DNA of 64,000 nucleotides from Faecalibacterium sp. I4-3-84 (GCF_023347255.1 NZ_CP094466.1:868001-932000); one strand, 5' to 3'; counted from the first letter of the stretch, positions 52,598-61,270 are shown. Numbers and translations are program-made. Notes: generated by a model from the letters alone, not told the origin.

Positions 52598-55500
52598 CGG
52601 GCATCACCATCCTTGTCGTAATAACTGCAGAAGGGCTTCACCGGCTCCGGCTTGTCGGATTTTTCTTCCAGAGCCGCCAGCACCGAGGGGCGGCGAGGCT
52701 CGTCCTCCTGTTCTTCCTCGTCCTGTTCCGGCTCGTGGCTCTTTTCGTCCACATCCAACTGAGCGTTCAGCTCTGCAAGCCGTGCTGATTTTTCAGCCAG
52801 TTCTTCCTCCTGCGGGAAGGGCTTTTCCACCTCAATTTGCGCCGCCGCCTGCTGCTGATGCAGGGTATCCAGTTCGTTTTCTGCGGCGGTGATGCGTTCC
52901 GGGAAGTTGTTCAGGGAGTTATCCAGACGGATGATGTTGCCCAGTGGGTCGGTGCCCAAAGGCACCGTGTACTTTTGCTGCCCCTTCAAAAGTGCCTGAT
53001 ACTCCGTGCGGAAGGTGTCGAACCGCAGGGACAGCTCAAAGCCCCGGTAGCTGCCGATCACTTTTTCTTCGGCGTTGGGCAGTTCGGAACAGGCGAGCAC
53101 CAGACGTTCGCCGGCGGTCTTTTTCTCGTCGTAGGTCACGCCCCTGATGGTCATACCGCAGAACTCCTCCTTGCCCTGCGGGTGGGCGGCGGCAAGCTGC
53201 GCGTCCGCTTTCAGCCCGGCGATGTGGGCGTTCGTTTCCTGAATGTCAGCCGGGAATTTTGTCAGCAGCTTGTCTTGCAAGCGGAATTTCTGGCTCTGGT
53301 GGTCGGCTTTCAGAACCTTGAGTTTTGCGACCTGAACATCCAAATCCATCTTCTCCTTGATGAGCGGATTTCCGGCACACAGTGCCTTGATTTCGGCGTA
53401 AGATAGCGCCTGCTCATCCACATCCTCGCAGGAGCGCACCGGGGATTTTGAAGTCATGATTTGGCTGATAAACCGCTGTTTATTTTCCAAAGTTTGGAAC
53501 AAATAACTGTCAAATGTCCCTTCCGTAACGTAATTGAACACCTTGACTTCCTTATTCATATTGCCCTGCCGGATGATGCGACCATTGCGCTGGGTCATGT
53601 CGCTGGGCTTCCAGCCAACGTCCAAGTGATGCACCGCCACAAGCCGGGATTGCACGTTGGTGCCCGCTCCCATTTTTGCCGTACTTCCGAGCAAAACTCG
53701 CACATCGCCGGAGCGCACTTTGGAGAACAGCGCCGCCTTTTTTGCTTCGGTGTCAGCATTGTGGATAAATTCGATCTCGTTTTCCGGCACACCGGCGGCG
53801 ATCAGCTTTTTGCGAATGTCATCGTAGACGTTGAAATTGCCATCGTTTTTCGGTGTCGAGAGGTCGCAGAACAAAAGTTGGGTCAACTTCTGTTCTTTAC
53901 CCTCCTCCCAGATTTTCAACACATTTTGAACGCATACGTTCAATTTGCTGTTGGGATCATCTGGCAGCATGGGGTTCATCAAGCGAACGTCCAAGCCGAT
54001 TTTGCGCCCATCGTTTGTGACGCAGAGCATATTGTCCACGGAGGCATCCACTGCACCGGAGTGGATTTCTGCAGCACGTTTGCTCAGTTCCTGCACCATT
54101 TCCTTTTGAATTTCGGACGGCTTTGCCACCACGGTTTCAAACTTTGCGACCGGCACCGGCAGATGAAGCTGGTCGCTAGTTTTAATGTCCGCAACCTCCT
54201 TGAACATGGACATCAACTCAGGGAGGTTGAAAAACTTGGCGAACCGGGTGCGGGCACGGTAGCCGGTACCCTCCGGGGCAAGTTCAATGGCCGTGGTCGT
54301 CTCACCAAAGGTGGATGCCCAGCAGTCGAAGTGCGTCAGCTTTTTCTGCTGCAAGGTGCTGTACTGGAGGTACCGCATGACCGTGTACAACTCGGTCATG
54401 GAGTTGCTCACCGGGGTGCCGGTAGCGAATACCACGCCACGCCCGCCGGTGATCTCGTCCAGATAGCGGCACTTGCCGAACATATCGCTGGATTTCTGGG
54501 CTTCGCTGGTGGATAATCCAGCGACATTCCGCATTTTTGTGGTCAAAAAGAGGTTCTTGTAGAAATGGCTCTCGTCCACAAAGAGCCTGTCAACGCCCAG
54601 TTGCTCAAAGGTGATTACATCGTCCTTACGCTCATCGGAGCGCAGTTTTTCCAGCTTGGTTTCCAGCGTTTTCCGGGTCTTTTCCATCTGCTTGATGGAG
54701 AAATTCTCGCCTGCGTGGACTTTCAGCTCATTGATGGCGGCAAGCGTTTCATAAATTTGCTCCTGAATAATACGCTCCTGCCGCTCAAAGGACAGAGGAA
54801 TGCGCTCAAACTGGCTGTGCCCAATGATGACAGCATCGTAGTCGCCGGTGGCGATGCGGGCGCAGAATTTTTTGCGGTTTGCGGTCTCAAAATCCTTGCG
54901 CCGTGCCACCAAAAGTTTGGCGTTGGGGTAGAGGTTCAGAAAATCCGATGCCCATTGTTCCGTCAGATGGTTGGGCACTACGAACAAGGATTTCTGGCAC
55001 AGCCCCAGCCGTTTCGCTTCCATAGCGGATGCCGCCATTTCGTAGGTCTTGCCCGCACCAACTTCGTGTGCAAGCAACGTATTACCGCCATAAAGCACAT
55101 GAGCAATGGCGTTGCGCTGGTGCTCCCGGAGGGTGATCTCCGGGTTCATGCCCACGAATTTGATGTGACTTCCGTCATACTCACGGGGACGGGTAGAGTT
55201 GAACAGCTCGTTGTACTGCTTCACCAGCGCAATGCGCCGCTGGGGGTCTTGCCAGACCCAGTTGGCAAAAGCGTCCTTGATGACCTGCTGTTTCTGCTGA
55301 GCCAGCATGGTCTCCCGCTTGTTCAACACACGTTTCGGCTTGCCCTCGGCATCCTCAATGGTGTCGTAGATGCGGACATCTTTCAGATTCAGGGTCTCCT
55401 CCAAGATCTTGTAGGCATTGGCACGGCTGGTGCCGTAGGTTTCGGAGGAGATAATATCCCCTCTGCCGGTGGCAGTTTTGCCCTCCACGCGCCACTCTGC

Positions 55501-56136
55501 GGTATAAGGAGAATATCTCACCTTGACTGCATGGCGCAGATAGTAGGGAATCTGGAACGTCTCGGTCATAAACTTCTGGATAATGTCCGGGTCCAGCCAA
55601 GTAGCACCCAGCCGTATATCAATTTCAGATGCTTCCAGTTCTCTGGGCTGCGCTTTGGTCAAAGCCTCCACATTGATCTTGAACTCCGGGTGGCTTTCAG
55701 CGGCAAGCTGAGCCATGCGCAGTTTATTCCGCACATTGCCGGAAAGATACTCGTCCGCAGGTTGCCAGCCGGCTTCCGGGTCGTCTGCATCGGCGGCGGG
55801 ATCTTTGAAAATCACACCGGACAGTTCGGTGGTAATGCGCCTGTACTCGCCGGGTGTGCCCAGCAGTTCTGCCATATAAGGCAGGTCTACTTTGCCGTGT
55901 TCCCCGATGGACACTGCCAGTGCTTCACTGGGGGTATCCACGCTGGTGACAACACGCTCTGGCCGAATCGTCCGCTTGGTGAACATATCTGCCTTGGACT
56001 TAAGATTTTTATTCTCGTCCAGATTCTCCAGCGAGCAGAGCAGATAGTAGGAACTGTCATCATCGAACAGGCGGGCATTTTTCTTGTCGTTAATCAGGCC
56101 GTATTTTGCAGTAAAGGCATCGTAGGCGGCGTTCAA
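52594..56136 (-). CDS. SNF2-type helicase, N-terminally truncated
   Basis: The open frame shows helicase motifs in order: AHEVGAGKT (356-364), DESH (521-524), ATGTP (571-575) and QRNGRIIRQGN (849-859). It matches the C-terminal half of very large helicase/methylase proteins of conjugative elements (often over 2,000 residues). The frame remains open upstream of TTG 56136 and runs into the 3' end of parA with no convincing start, so the N-terminal part has been lost by deletion. Expression and activity are doubtful. Confidence 0.8.
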   Translation of the reverse strand: MNAAYDAFTAKYGLINDKKNARLFDDDSSYYLLCSLENLDENKNLKSKADMFTKRTIRPERVVTSVDTPSEALAVSIGEHGKVDLPYMAELLGTPGEYRRITTELSGVIFKDPAADADDPEAGWQPADEYLSGNVRNKLRMAQLAAESHPEFKINVEALTKAQPRELEASEIDIRLGATWLDPDIIQKFMTETFQIPYYLRHAVKVRYSPYTAEWRVEGKTATGRGDIISSETYGTSRANAYKILEETLNLKDVRIYDTIEDAEGKPKRVLNKRETMLAQQKQQVIKDAFANWVWQDPQRRIALVKQYNELFNSTRPREYDGSHIKFVGMNPEITLREHQRNAIAHVLYGGNTLLAHEVGAGKTYEMAASAMEAKRLGLCQKSLFVVPNHLTEQWASDFLNLYPNAKLLVARRKDFETANRKKFCARIATGDYDAVIIGHSQFERIPLSFERQERIIQEQIYETLAAINELKVHAGENFSIKQMEKTRKTLETKLEKLRSDERKDDVITFEQLGVDRLFVDESHFYKNLFLTTKMRNVAGLSTSEAQKSSDMFGKCRYLDEITGGRGVVFATGTPVSNSMTELYTVMRYLQYSTLQQKKLTHFDCWASTFGETTTAIELAPEGTGYRARTRFAKFFNLPELMSMFKEVADIKTSDQLHLPVPVAKFETVVAKPSEIQKEMVQELSKRAAEIHSGAVDASVDNMLCVTNDGRKIGLDVRLMNPMLPDDPNSKLNVCVQNVLKIWEEGKEQKLTQLLFCDLSTPKNDGNFNVYDDIRKKLIAAGVPENEIEFIHNADTEAKKAALFSKVRSGDVRVLLGSTAKMGAGTNVQSRLVAVHHLDVGWKPSDMTQRNGRIIRQGNMNKEVKVFNYVTEGTFDSYLFQTLENKQRFISQIMTSKSPVRSCEDVDEQALSYAEIKALCAGNPLIKEKMDLDVQVAKLKVLKADHQSQKFRLQDKLLTKFPADIQETNAHIAGLKADAQLAAAHPQGKEEFCGMTIRGVTYDEKKTAGERLVLACSELPNAEEKVIGSYRGFELSLRFDTFRTEYQALLKGQQKYTVPLGTDPLGNIIRLDNSLNNFPERITAAENELDTLHQQQAAAQIEVEKPFPQEEELAEKSARLAELNAQLDVDEKSHEPEQDEEEQEDEPRRPSVLAALEEKSDKPEPVKPFCSYYDKDGDAR

Positions 56137-56192
56137 TTTTGCTTGCGATGCCTTAATGTCCTCGTCCGGGAAGTCATTCAGCTGCTGCTGAA

Positions 56193-56849
56193 TCAGTTCG
56201 TTGACGATGCCTGACGAATCAAAGTGTCGATCTGCTTTCCATAGTTGGTGCGGCTGTCCGTCATGGTGAGCAGGATGCCCTCGATTTTCAGCTTTGGGTT
56301 GATCTGCCGATGCACCTTGTTGATGGTCTGCAAAAGCTGTTCCAGACCTTTCGCGGAAAGGTACTGTGCCTGTACGGGTATCAGAGCAGTGTCTGCCGCC
56401 GCCAGCGCGTTAATGGTCAGCATCCCAAGGGAGGGAGTGCAGTCCAACAGAATATAGTCATAGTCCTGCTTTGCACTGTCCAAGACTTGCTTCAGCATTT
56501 TTTCCCGGCTCATGGTATTGACAAGGGCAACTTCCAGCCCTGCCAGCTCAATGTTGGCCGGGATGAGGTCTACACCCTCTGCATGGTGCAGCACACCTTC
56601 ACCGGGCGGAATGCACTGGTCGTTCATGGCTTTCTGCATCAGGGTAGAAAGAGTAACGGGCAGTTCGTCCGGCTTCTGCCAGCCCATACTAATGGTGAGT
56701 GAACCCTGCGGGTCAGCGTCTACAAGTAGGACCTTCTTACCCTCGGCGGCAAGACCGACACCCAAGTTTTCACAGGTTGTTGTTTTGCCAGTGCCTCCCT
56801 TTTGGTTGACAATGGCAATCGTGGTTGCTTTTTTGGAAATTTTTATCAC
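56193..56849 (-). CDS. parA: ParA-type ATPase, truncated at the C terminus
   Basis: The 218-residue protein has the deviant Walker A KGGTGKTT, VDADPQG and DCTPS of ParA/Soj partition ATPases. It ends TNYGKQIDTLIRQASSTN, where relatives continue for roughly 40-60 residues. The end coincides with the point where the helicase frame begins, so a deletion fused the two genes. The GTG start overlaps the preceding stop (GTGA). Confidence 0.8.
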   Translation of the reverse strand: MIKISKKATTIAIVNQKGGTGKTTTCENLGVGLAAEGKKVLLVDADPQGSLTISMGWQKPDELPVTLSTLMQKAMNDQCIPPGEGVLHHAEGVDLIPANIELAGLEVALVNTMSREKMLKQVLDSAKQDYDYILLDCTPSLGMLTINALAAADTALIPVQAQYLSAKGLEQLLQTINKVHRQINPKLKIEGILLTMTDSRTNYGKQIDTLIRQASSTN

Positions 56850-57283
56850 CCCCGTTTCGCTAAATCGTGGTTGGTCTGATTCTGATAGTAAAGCTGCATG
56901 GTGGTCGTTGCGTTGTACAGAGAAGCGAGCAGGTATTGCTTCATGTTCCTGATTGGGCTGCTGTTCTCTGCAAGGCACTTCAACACAAATTTGATGTGGT
57001 CAGCGTTCAGCTTCATAAACCGACTGCGTACCACCTCGGCGGGCTTATCGTCCCCAGCAATGTGCAGCAGCTTACGGTTGGTAGCGCAGGTGTCCACCAG
57101 CAAGTCTACGATCTGGTAGATAATGTCCTCGTCATCCGGGCAGAGCCGGAGCAAAAGGTCTATCTCCAAAGACTGAGAAAAATATTCTTCCAGTTGGGTG
57201 CGTTTGCTCATCCCATCCGCTTCTTCAGAATAGAATGGATCAGTCTCACTCATTTCAGTATCATTCTCTATTACAATAAACAT
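56846..57283 (-). pseudogene. Replication initiator, C-terminal fragment
   Basis: The residues DTEMSETDPFYS, then IAGDDKPAEVVRSRFMKLN and IRNMKQYLLASLYNA, match the C-terminal DUF6017 part of RepA_N-type replication initiators. The N-terminal part is at 58962-59453, across the insertion sequence. About 57266-57283 is insertion-sequence DNA. It overlaps parA by 4 bp, as the intact gene would. Confidence 0.8.
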
Positions 57284-57541
57284 GGAACCGGATATGGCAG
57301 CCAGCCATATTCCATTCCAACTCGTACCTAAGCTACAATAAGAGAGTAATCGGCTAACGCATCATTCTCTGGGCTTCTACGCCCGTTCTAAAGACAGTTG
57401 ACCATCTCTCTTGTTGTAGCATTCGTTTTAAGCAGGTTGAGCCACCCGCCAAGCGGAGCGTTCGTGTCACCCAATAGATTGAATCGGCAACGAGTAAAAG
57501 ATGGATTCCGGTTGCAAATACAAAGTAATGGAGGAACCGTT

Positions 57542-58747
57542 ATGAACGCTGTAGGCATTGACGTTTCCAAAGGAAAGAGCATGGTTTGCGTCATGCGCCC
57601 CTTTGGAGAAGTAGTACTCGAACCCTTTGAAGTTTTACACACCGCCCAAAGCCTGAACGATCTGGCTGGGAAGCTCAAAGCTTTGGACGGAGAGACCCGT
57701 GTCGTCATGGAAGCCACCGGGAATTACCACAAACCAGTTGCTTTCGTTTTACACGATGCGGGCTTATTCGTTTCCGTAGTCAATCCTGTTCTGATTCATG
57801 ACTATGACAACAACAGTTTAAGACGTGTCAAAACGGATAGAAAAGACGCTGTTAAAATCGCCAACTATACGCTCGACAAGTGGACACGGCTACGACAGTA
57901 TCTTCCCGAAGATGATACCCGGCTGGCTTTGAAGAATTGTTATCGTCAGTACCAGCAAGCCGTGGCAGTTCGTACTATGCTGAAGAATAATCTGATCTCA
58001 TCTCTTGACCTGACCTTTCCAGATGCAAACAAGCTATTTTCAAGCCCCGCAAAGAGCAACGGGTGCGAAAAATGGGTCGATTTCATTGGAGACTTCTGGC
58101 ACAGTGAGTGTGTTTCAAGCCTTTCCTCTGATGCCTTTGCTAAAAAGTATTTAAAGTGGTGTCAGAAGCACGGATATAATTTCACTCGCTCAAAATCGGA
58201 TACGATCTATGCCTGTGCAGTCAATGCTGCTTCTCTTCCAAAATCCCCAACCTCAAAACTCCTTATTCAGCAACAGGTCGCTCAGCTGAAAGCCGTATCT
58301 CAGTCCGTGGCTGCATTCCAGCAGGAGATGCTTCGCCTTTCTCAACAGCTTCCGGAATTTGATACTGTGATGGAAATGTACGGCGTCGGCCCTTCTCTCG
58401 GTCCTCAACTGATGGCTGAGATCGGAGATGTCCGTCGTTTCTCATCCAAGAAATCACTCATTGCATTTGCAGGAATTGAACCGCAGCCAAATGATTCTGG
58501 CAAGATTGTGGGCAACGATAGCGGAATTAGTAAAGTGGGTTCGGCTGTTCTACGTAGGACGCTCTTTCTGATTATGACTGTCATCTTGAAGACACAACCT
58601 CAGGATGAGCCGGTTTTTCAATTCATGAACAAAAAGCGCTCTGAGGGAAAACCCTACAAAGTTTACATGATGGCTTCAGCCAACAAGTTCTTGCGAATCT
58701 ATTATGCTAGAGTGAAAGCTGTAATGGACTCCAAACACTCAAAATAA
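57542..58747 (+). CDS. IS110-family transposase
   Basis: The 401-residue protein has the RuvC-like DEDD set (D7 in GIDVSK, E57 in MEATGNYH, D99 and D102 in KTDRKDA) and the C-terminal Transposase_20 part (YGVGPSLGPQLMAEIGD, FAGIEPQPNDSGK, VGSAVLRR with the candidate serine). IS110 enzymes are RNA-guided recombinases. GGAGG precedes the ATG at 57542. Confidence 0.93.
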   Translation: MNAVGIDVSKGKSMVCVMRPFGEVVLEPFEVLHTAQSLNDLAGKLKALDGETRVVMEATGNYHKPVAFVLHDAGLFVSVVNPVLIHDYDNNSLRRVKTDRKDAVKIANYTLDKWTRLRQYLPEDDTRLALKNCYRQYQQAVAVRTMLKNNLISSLDLTFPDANKLFSSPAKSNGCEKWVDFIGDFWHSECVSSLSSDAFAKKYLKWCQKHGYNFTRSKSDTIYACAVNAASLPKSPTSKLLIQQQVAQLKAVSQSVAAFQQEMLRLSQQLPEFDTVMEMYGVGPSLGPQLMAEIGDVRRFSSKKSLIAFAGIEPQPNDSGKIVGNDSGISKVGSAVLRRTLFLIMTVILKTQPQDEPVFQFMNKKRSEGKPYKVYMMASANKFLRIYYARVKAVMDSKHSK

Positions 58748-58830
58748 GCATGGATATTTGTTTTTGGTCGTAATTTCCTCTTGAGCCTGAGCTGAATTCA
58801 AAGAACCGCTTAGCTGGCGCAGCGAACCCT

Positions 58831-58947
58831 TGACAAACCGAAGCATTCAAATGCTATCCTGATTTTGCGAGGGCTGGCTGGGCTTGCTTTGCTATCCCCT
58901 CCGTCGCCCTCGCTGTGTTTTGACCAGCATTTGAATACTGTTTGTCA
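58831..58947. ncRNA. Candidate bridge RNA of the insertion sequence
   Basis: The non-coding 3' end folds as three nested stems: TGACAAAC/GTTTGTCA (58831-58838, 58940-58947), ATTCAAATGCT/AGCATTTGAAT (58845-58855, 58926-58936) and GCGAGGGC/GCCCTCGC (58867-58874, 58906-58913). Bridge RNAs of IS1111-type elements are encoded downstream of the transposase, and this fold is in that place. Strand and loops that pair with target and donor were not assigned. Confidence 0.5.
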
Positions 58948-58961
58948 TGGGCAGCGGTCGG

Positions 58962-59453
58962 TTAGCGAATTTTCTTGTTTTGGGACTTGACTTTTATTAG
59001 CAGGTCTTTAGTCTTATTACATCGTGATTTTGAAGGGTCTTGACTTGCGTTTTTGAAGCCTCCAGAATCGTGAAAATCACGATTCTGGAATATTGATTTT
59101 GACGATTCTGCCGAAAAGTTCTTCACATACACCAAACTTGGCTTTCCCAGACCTCTGCGTTTTCGTTCAATCAGACCAAACTTTTCGAGTTCCCGGAGCA
59201 GCTTGGTCGCTTTGTTGTCTGCGCAACACAACGCCCTCTTGACATCCTCTATCGTGAAGATAATGAACACCCGGTTCTGCTCGTCCAGCCAGCCGTTTTT
59301 CACAGACAGGCTCATGCGGTCCAGCAGGATGCCGTACAGGGTTTTTGCATCGGTGGACAGACTCTGGAACCGTGGCTCCTGAAAAAGAGCCTTGGGAATG
59401 CGGTAGAACGAAAACAGTTCTCCGGCTTGTCCGTAAAAGTAGTCAAGGGTCAT
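58962..59453 (-). pseudogene. Replication initiator, N-terminal fragment
   Basis: The first about 149 codons match the RepA_N winged-helix domain (RIPKALFQEPRFQSLSTDAK, LYGILLDRMSLS, RELEKFGLIERKRRGLGKP). The frame then enters the insertion sequence near 59007 and stops at 58962. The C-terminal part is at 56846. The intact gene would probably encode an initiator that replicates the excised element. Confidence 0.85.
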
Positions 59454-59521
59454 GTGGCTTTTTCAACGTTTTGCTCCAGCTTGTGTTCAAAAAATCAACC
59501 GCCTTTCGTTTGAAAATAAAA

Positions 59522-59555
59522 AGCGCACTCTTTTCTTATTGAAAAGTGGTGCGCT
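59522..59555. terminator. Hairpin between repA and the second xis-like gene
   Basis: AGCGCAC..CTTTTC pairs with GAAAAG..GTGCGCT (59522-59528 and 59549-59555 outer stem). Confidence 0.55.
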
Positions 59556-59578
59556 ATGTAATATAATGGCTATATAAT

Positions 59579-59791
59579 TTAGCTATCCAAAAGATAGTCG
59601 ATGAGATATTCTTTCGGAATCATGAAAGATCGTCCGACTTTCAGGCAGCGAATTCTATGTTGATGGATTCTTCTGATGATGGCAGTCTGGCTTTTGAAAC
59701 CGAGTAAAGTTGTTGCTTCTTCGACAGACAGCACATCAGGATAGTTCACAAATAATTTTTTATAATACTCTTTTGCTTGATTTTGATTCAT
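59579..59791 (-). CDS. Second excisionase-like protein
   Basis: A 70-residue winged-helix protein (YPDVLSVEEATTLLGFKS, then VGRSFMIPKEYLIDYLL), similar to the excisionase-like protein at 13359 but without its tail. ATG 59791 follows AAGGATA. It lies between the truncated replication gene and the right end repeats, so it could act on attR or regulate replication. Confidence 0.75.
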   Translation of the reverse strand: MNQNQAKEYYKKLFVNYPDVLSVEEATTLLGFKSQTAIIRRIHQHRIRCLKVGRSFMIPKEYLIDYLLDS

Positions 59792-59844
59792 TATCCTTGA
59801 CTTTCCTTTCGTTTTGTGCCTAAGCAGAGGAGCGTTTTGCCCTG

Positions 59845-59869
59845 CATCCCTCCTGAACATCCCTCCAAT
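59845..59869. repeat. Arm-type repeat, right
   Basis: This 25-bp sequence is identical to 11655-11679 and in the same orientation. It lies about 170 bp from the right core. No gene was found in 59792-60039. Confidence 0.65.
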
Positions 59870-59988
59870 TTCCATTTGGGCGGTCCAAACCGAAAAAACA
59901 GAGTAGAGGAAAAACGCATCGAAAAATCGTGGATATTTCAAATTATTGTTCGTTGAGGCGTGAATTTTGCCTTTGCAGAGTGGGAACC

Positions 59989-60008
59989 AGATATCACTAG
60001 ATATCACT
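59989..60008. repeat. 10-bp tandem repeat near attR
   Basis: AGATATCACT occurs twice in direct tandem, ending 31 bp before the right core. It may be a binding site for an excisionase or the integrase. Confidence 0.45.
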
Positions 60009-60039
60009 GGATGACACCAGATGGAAGATGCGGATAAAA

Positions 60040-60050
60040 ACTCAAAATCC
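60040..60050. repeat. attR core
   Basis: ACTCAAAATCC is the right copy of the 11-bp core, at the start of the tRNA 3' half. Confidence 0.8.
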
Positions 60051-60093
60051 CTTGTGCTAATAACACGTGTGGGTTCGACCCCCACCACCGGCA
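60040..60093 (+). pseudogene. 3' half of chromosomal tRNA-Leu(CAA)
   Basis: From the anticodon loop onward: stem strand TCCCT, a 16-nt variable arm with GTG/CAC stem, T arm GTGGG/CCCAC around TTCGACC, acceptor CACCGGC and discriminator A. It complements the 5' half at 11533. No tRNA-like 5' part lies upstream at this junction, so it is not restored here. Confidence 0.88.
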
Positions 60094-60096
60094 TAA

Positions 60097-60136
60097 AAAG
60101 GAAGCCCTCCAGCTTGTCTGGGGGGCTTCCTTTTTA
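60097..60136 (+). terminator. Terminator of the original tRNA-Leu gene
   Basis: AAAAGGAAGCCC.CC pairs with GG.GGGCTTCCTTTTT, a long G/C stem with a T-run, directly after the tRNA 3' half. Confidence 0.75.
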
Positions 60137-60223
60137 TCTGCGGCGTGTGAGCGGGTCGAACAGCACGACCCTGCACAGCAGGGGAGCAATCAGCCCTGCG
60201 GGCTGTTGCTCAGTGCGCGGGAG

Positions 60224-60244
60224 ACCCCCACCACCGGCATAAAA
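60224..60244. repeat. Second copy of the tRNA-Leu 3' end
   Basis: Twenty-one bases equal to the last 16 tRNA bases and the 5 that follow are repeated 146 bp downstream of the first copy (60078-60098). The stretch between has no gene. It may be a scar of an older integration at the tRNA 3' end or of a lost tandem tRNA. Confidence 0.6.
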
Positions 60245-60294
60245 GCCCATCAGGCATTCATCCGATGCCGTTAAGTTAAGAGGCTAAAGAAAAA

Positions 60295-60329
60295 TAGACT
60301 TCATCAAAAAGATGAGGTCTATTTTTTTT
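60295..60329 (+). terminator. Second terminator downstream of tRNA-Leu
   Basis: ATAGACTTCATC and GATGAGGTCTAT (60295-60306, 60311-60322) form a stem followed by a T-run. Confidence 0.7.
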
Positions 60330-60376
60330 GAAAAAGATCAGAAACAGATTTTGCGCACCCTTTGCCGGATATGCCA

Positions 60377-60414
60377 AGGCCCCCGCAGAACACGGGATCT
60401 GCAGGGGCCTTGCG
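60377..60414 (-). terminator. Terminator of the RpiR gene
   Basis: CAAGGCCCCCGCAG pairs with CTGCAGGGGCCTTG, with small mismatches, just after the stop at 60425. Confidence 0.55.
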
Positions 60415-60424
60415 GGCAATATTT

Positions 60425-61270
60425 TTACAGCATTTTGACCGCCAGTGCTTCACTGGTGCGATCCTGTGCGGCGTTGGCATTTTCGGGGTCGTCCATGGTG
60501 TAGCGCAGCACCAGCACTTCAGCCACATACAGCAGCGCCACCTTGACCGGGATGTTGCCGGAGTCCAGCGGGCTTTCCTGCGCACCACACAGCAGCACGA
60601 TATCCGCCAGCTTTGCGCCGGGCGAATCCTCATAATGGGTGAGCAGAATGATCTTTGCGCCCGCCGCCTTGGCCGCGCGCAGCGTTTCCAGCATATCGCG
60701 GGTAGCGCCGGAATAGGAAACGAACAGCACCACATCCTCCGGGGTCATCAGGCTGGCCGTGATCAGCTGCATATGGCTGTCGCCTGCCGTGCGGAACTTG
60801 GTGGAGATGCAGGCAAAGCGGGCGCAGATATCATTTGCAATATACATGCTGCCGCCCTGACCAAGGCAGTACACCTGCCGGGCCTTGTGCATCAGCTCCG
60901 AAGCCTTGTCCACCGCCTCCGGCGAAAGATTGTTCTGGGTGCCGTTGATAGTAGTCATCAGCAGGGCGCTGGCGTGCTCGCACAAAGCTGCCGTGTCGGC
61001 ATCCGGCTCCGGCACATGCTGGTTGACCAGTGCACCGGTGGCGTTGGCCTGCGCCAGCGAAATGCGCATTTCATGATAGCCCTCAAACCCCAGCGCCCGG
61101 CAGAAGCGGAACACCGTTGCCTCTGCCACACAGCACTCCTTTGCCAGCGAGGAGATGGACAGATACTGTGCCTCTGCCGCGTGCTGCACAAGATAGTCCG
61201 CCACGGTGCGGCCCGATTTTGTCAGGTCGCCCTGATGCTGCTGCAGCAGCTCCCAAAAATTCGTTGCCAT
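60425..61270 (-). CDS. MurR/RpiR family regulator
   Basis: The 281-residue protein has an N-terminal HTH_6 domain (SISSLAKECCVAEATVFRFCRALGF) and a C-terminal SIS sugar-phosphate binding domain (VYCLGQGGSMYIAND, VVLFVSYSGATRDML, AKIILLTHYEDSP). Such proteins sense sugar phosphates and control sugar uptake or amino-sugar genes. It is divergent from the ABC transporter genes and probably regulates them. Confidence 0.9.
   Translation of the reverse strand: MATNFWELLQQHQGDLTKSGRTVADYLVQHAAEAQYLSISSLAKECCVAEATVFRFCRALGFEGYHEMRISLAQANATGALVNQHVPEPDADTAALCEHASALLMTTINGTQNNLSPEAVDKASELMHKARQVYCLGQGGSMYIANDICARFACISTKFRTAGDSHMQLITASLMTPEDVVLFVSYSGATRDMLETLRAAKAAGAKIILLTHYEDSPGAKLADIVLLCGAQESPLDSGNIPVKVALLYVAEVLVLRYTMDDPENANAAQDRTSEALAVKML

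Larger units (their letters stand above)
57264..59007 (+). mobile_element. IS110/IS1111-family insertion sequence (ends approximate)
   Basis: The limits come from where the replication initiator reading is interrupted: NKTK on one side and NDTEMSETD on the other. There are no long terminal inverted repeats, as usual for IS110. GCTAAC occurs inverted near both non-coding ends (57353-57358 and 58961-58966). It contains one transposase gene and about 260-280 bp of non-coding sequence at each end. The left end has a GATATGGC/GCCATATT hairpin near 57291-57313. Confidence 0.75.
11574..60050. mobile_element. Integrated element in tRNA-Leu(CAA), about 48.5 kb
   Basis: The limits are set by the two 11-bp core copies inside the two halves of one tRNA gene. 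The element has an integrase and an excisionase-like gene at the left, a second excisionase-like gene at the right, an identical 25-bp repeat near each end, relaxase and MobC genes, remnants of replication and partition genes, and a long cargo of immunity-like genes. There are no genes for a type IV secretion channel or coupling protein. It is best described as a decayed integrative conjugative element that may be mobilisable in trans. Confidence 0.88.

Noticed and set aside
54565-56214. A plus-strand open frame of 549 codons opposite the helicase
   Set aside because: It is antisense to conserved helicase motifs and has no family resemblance.
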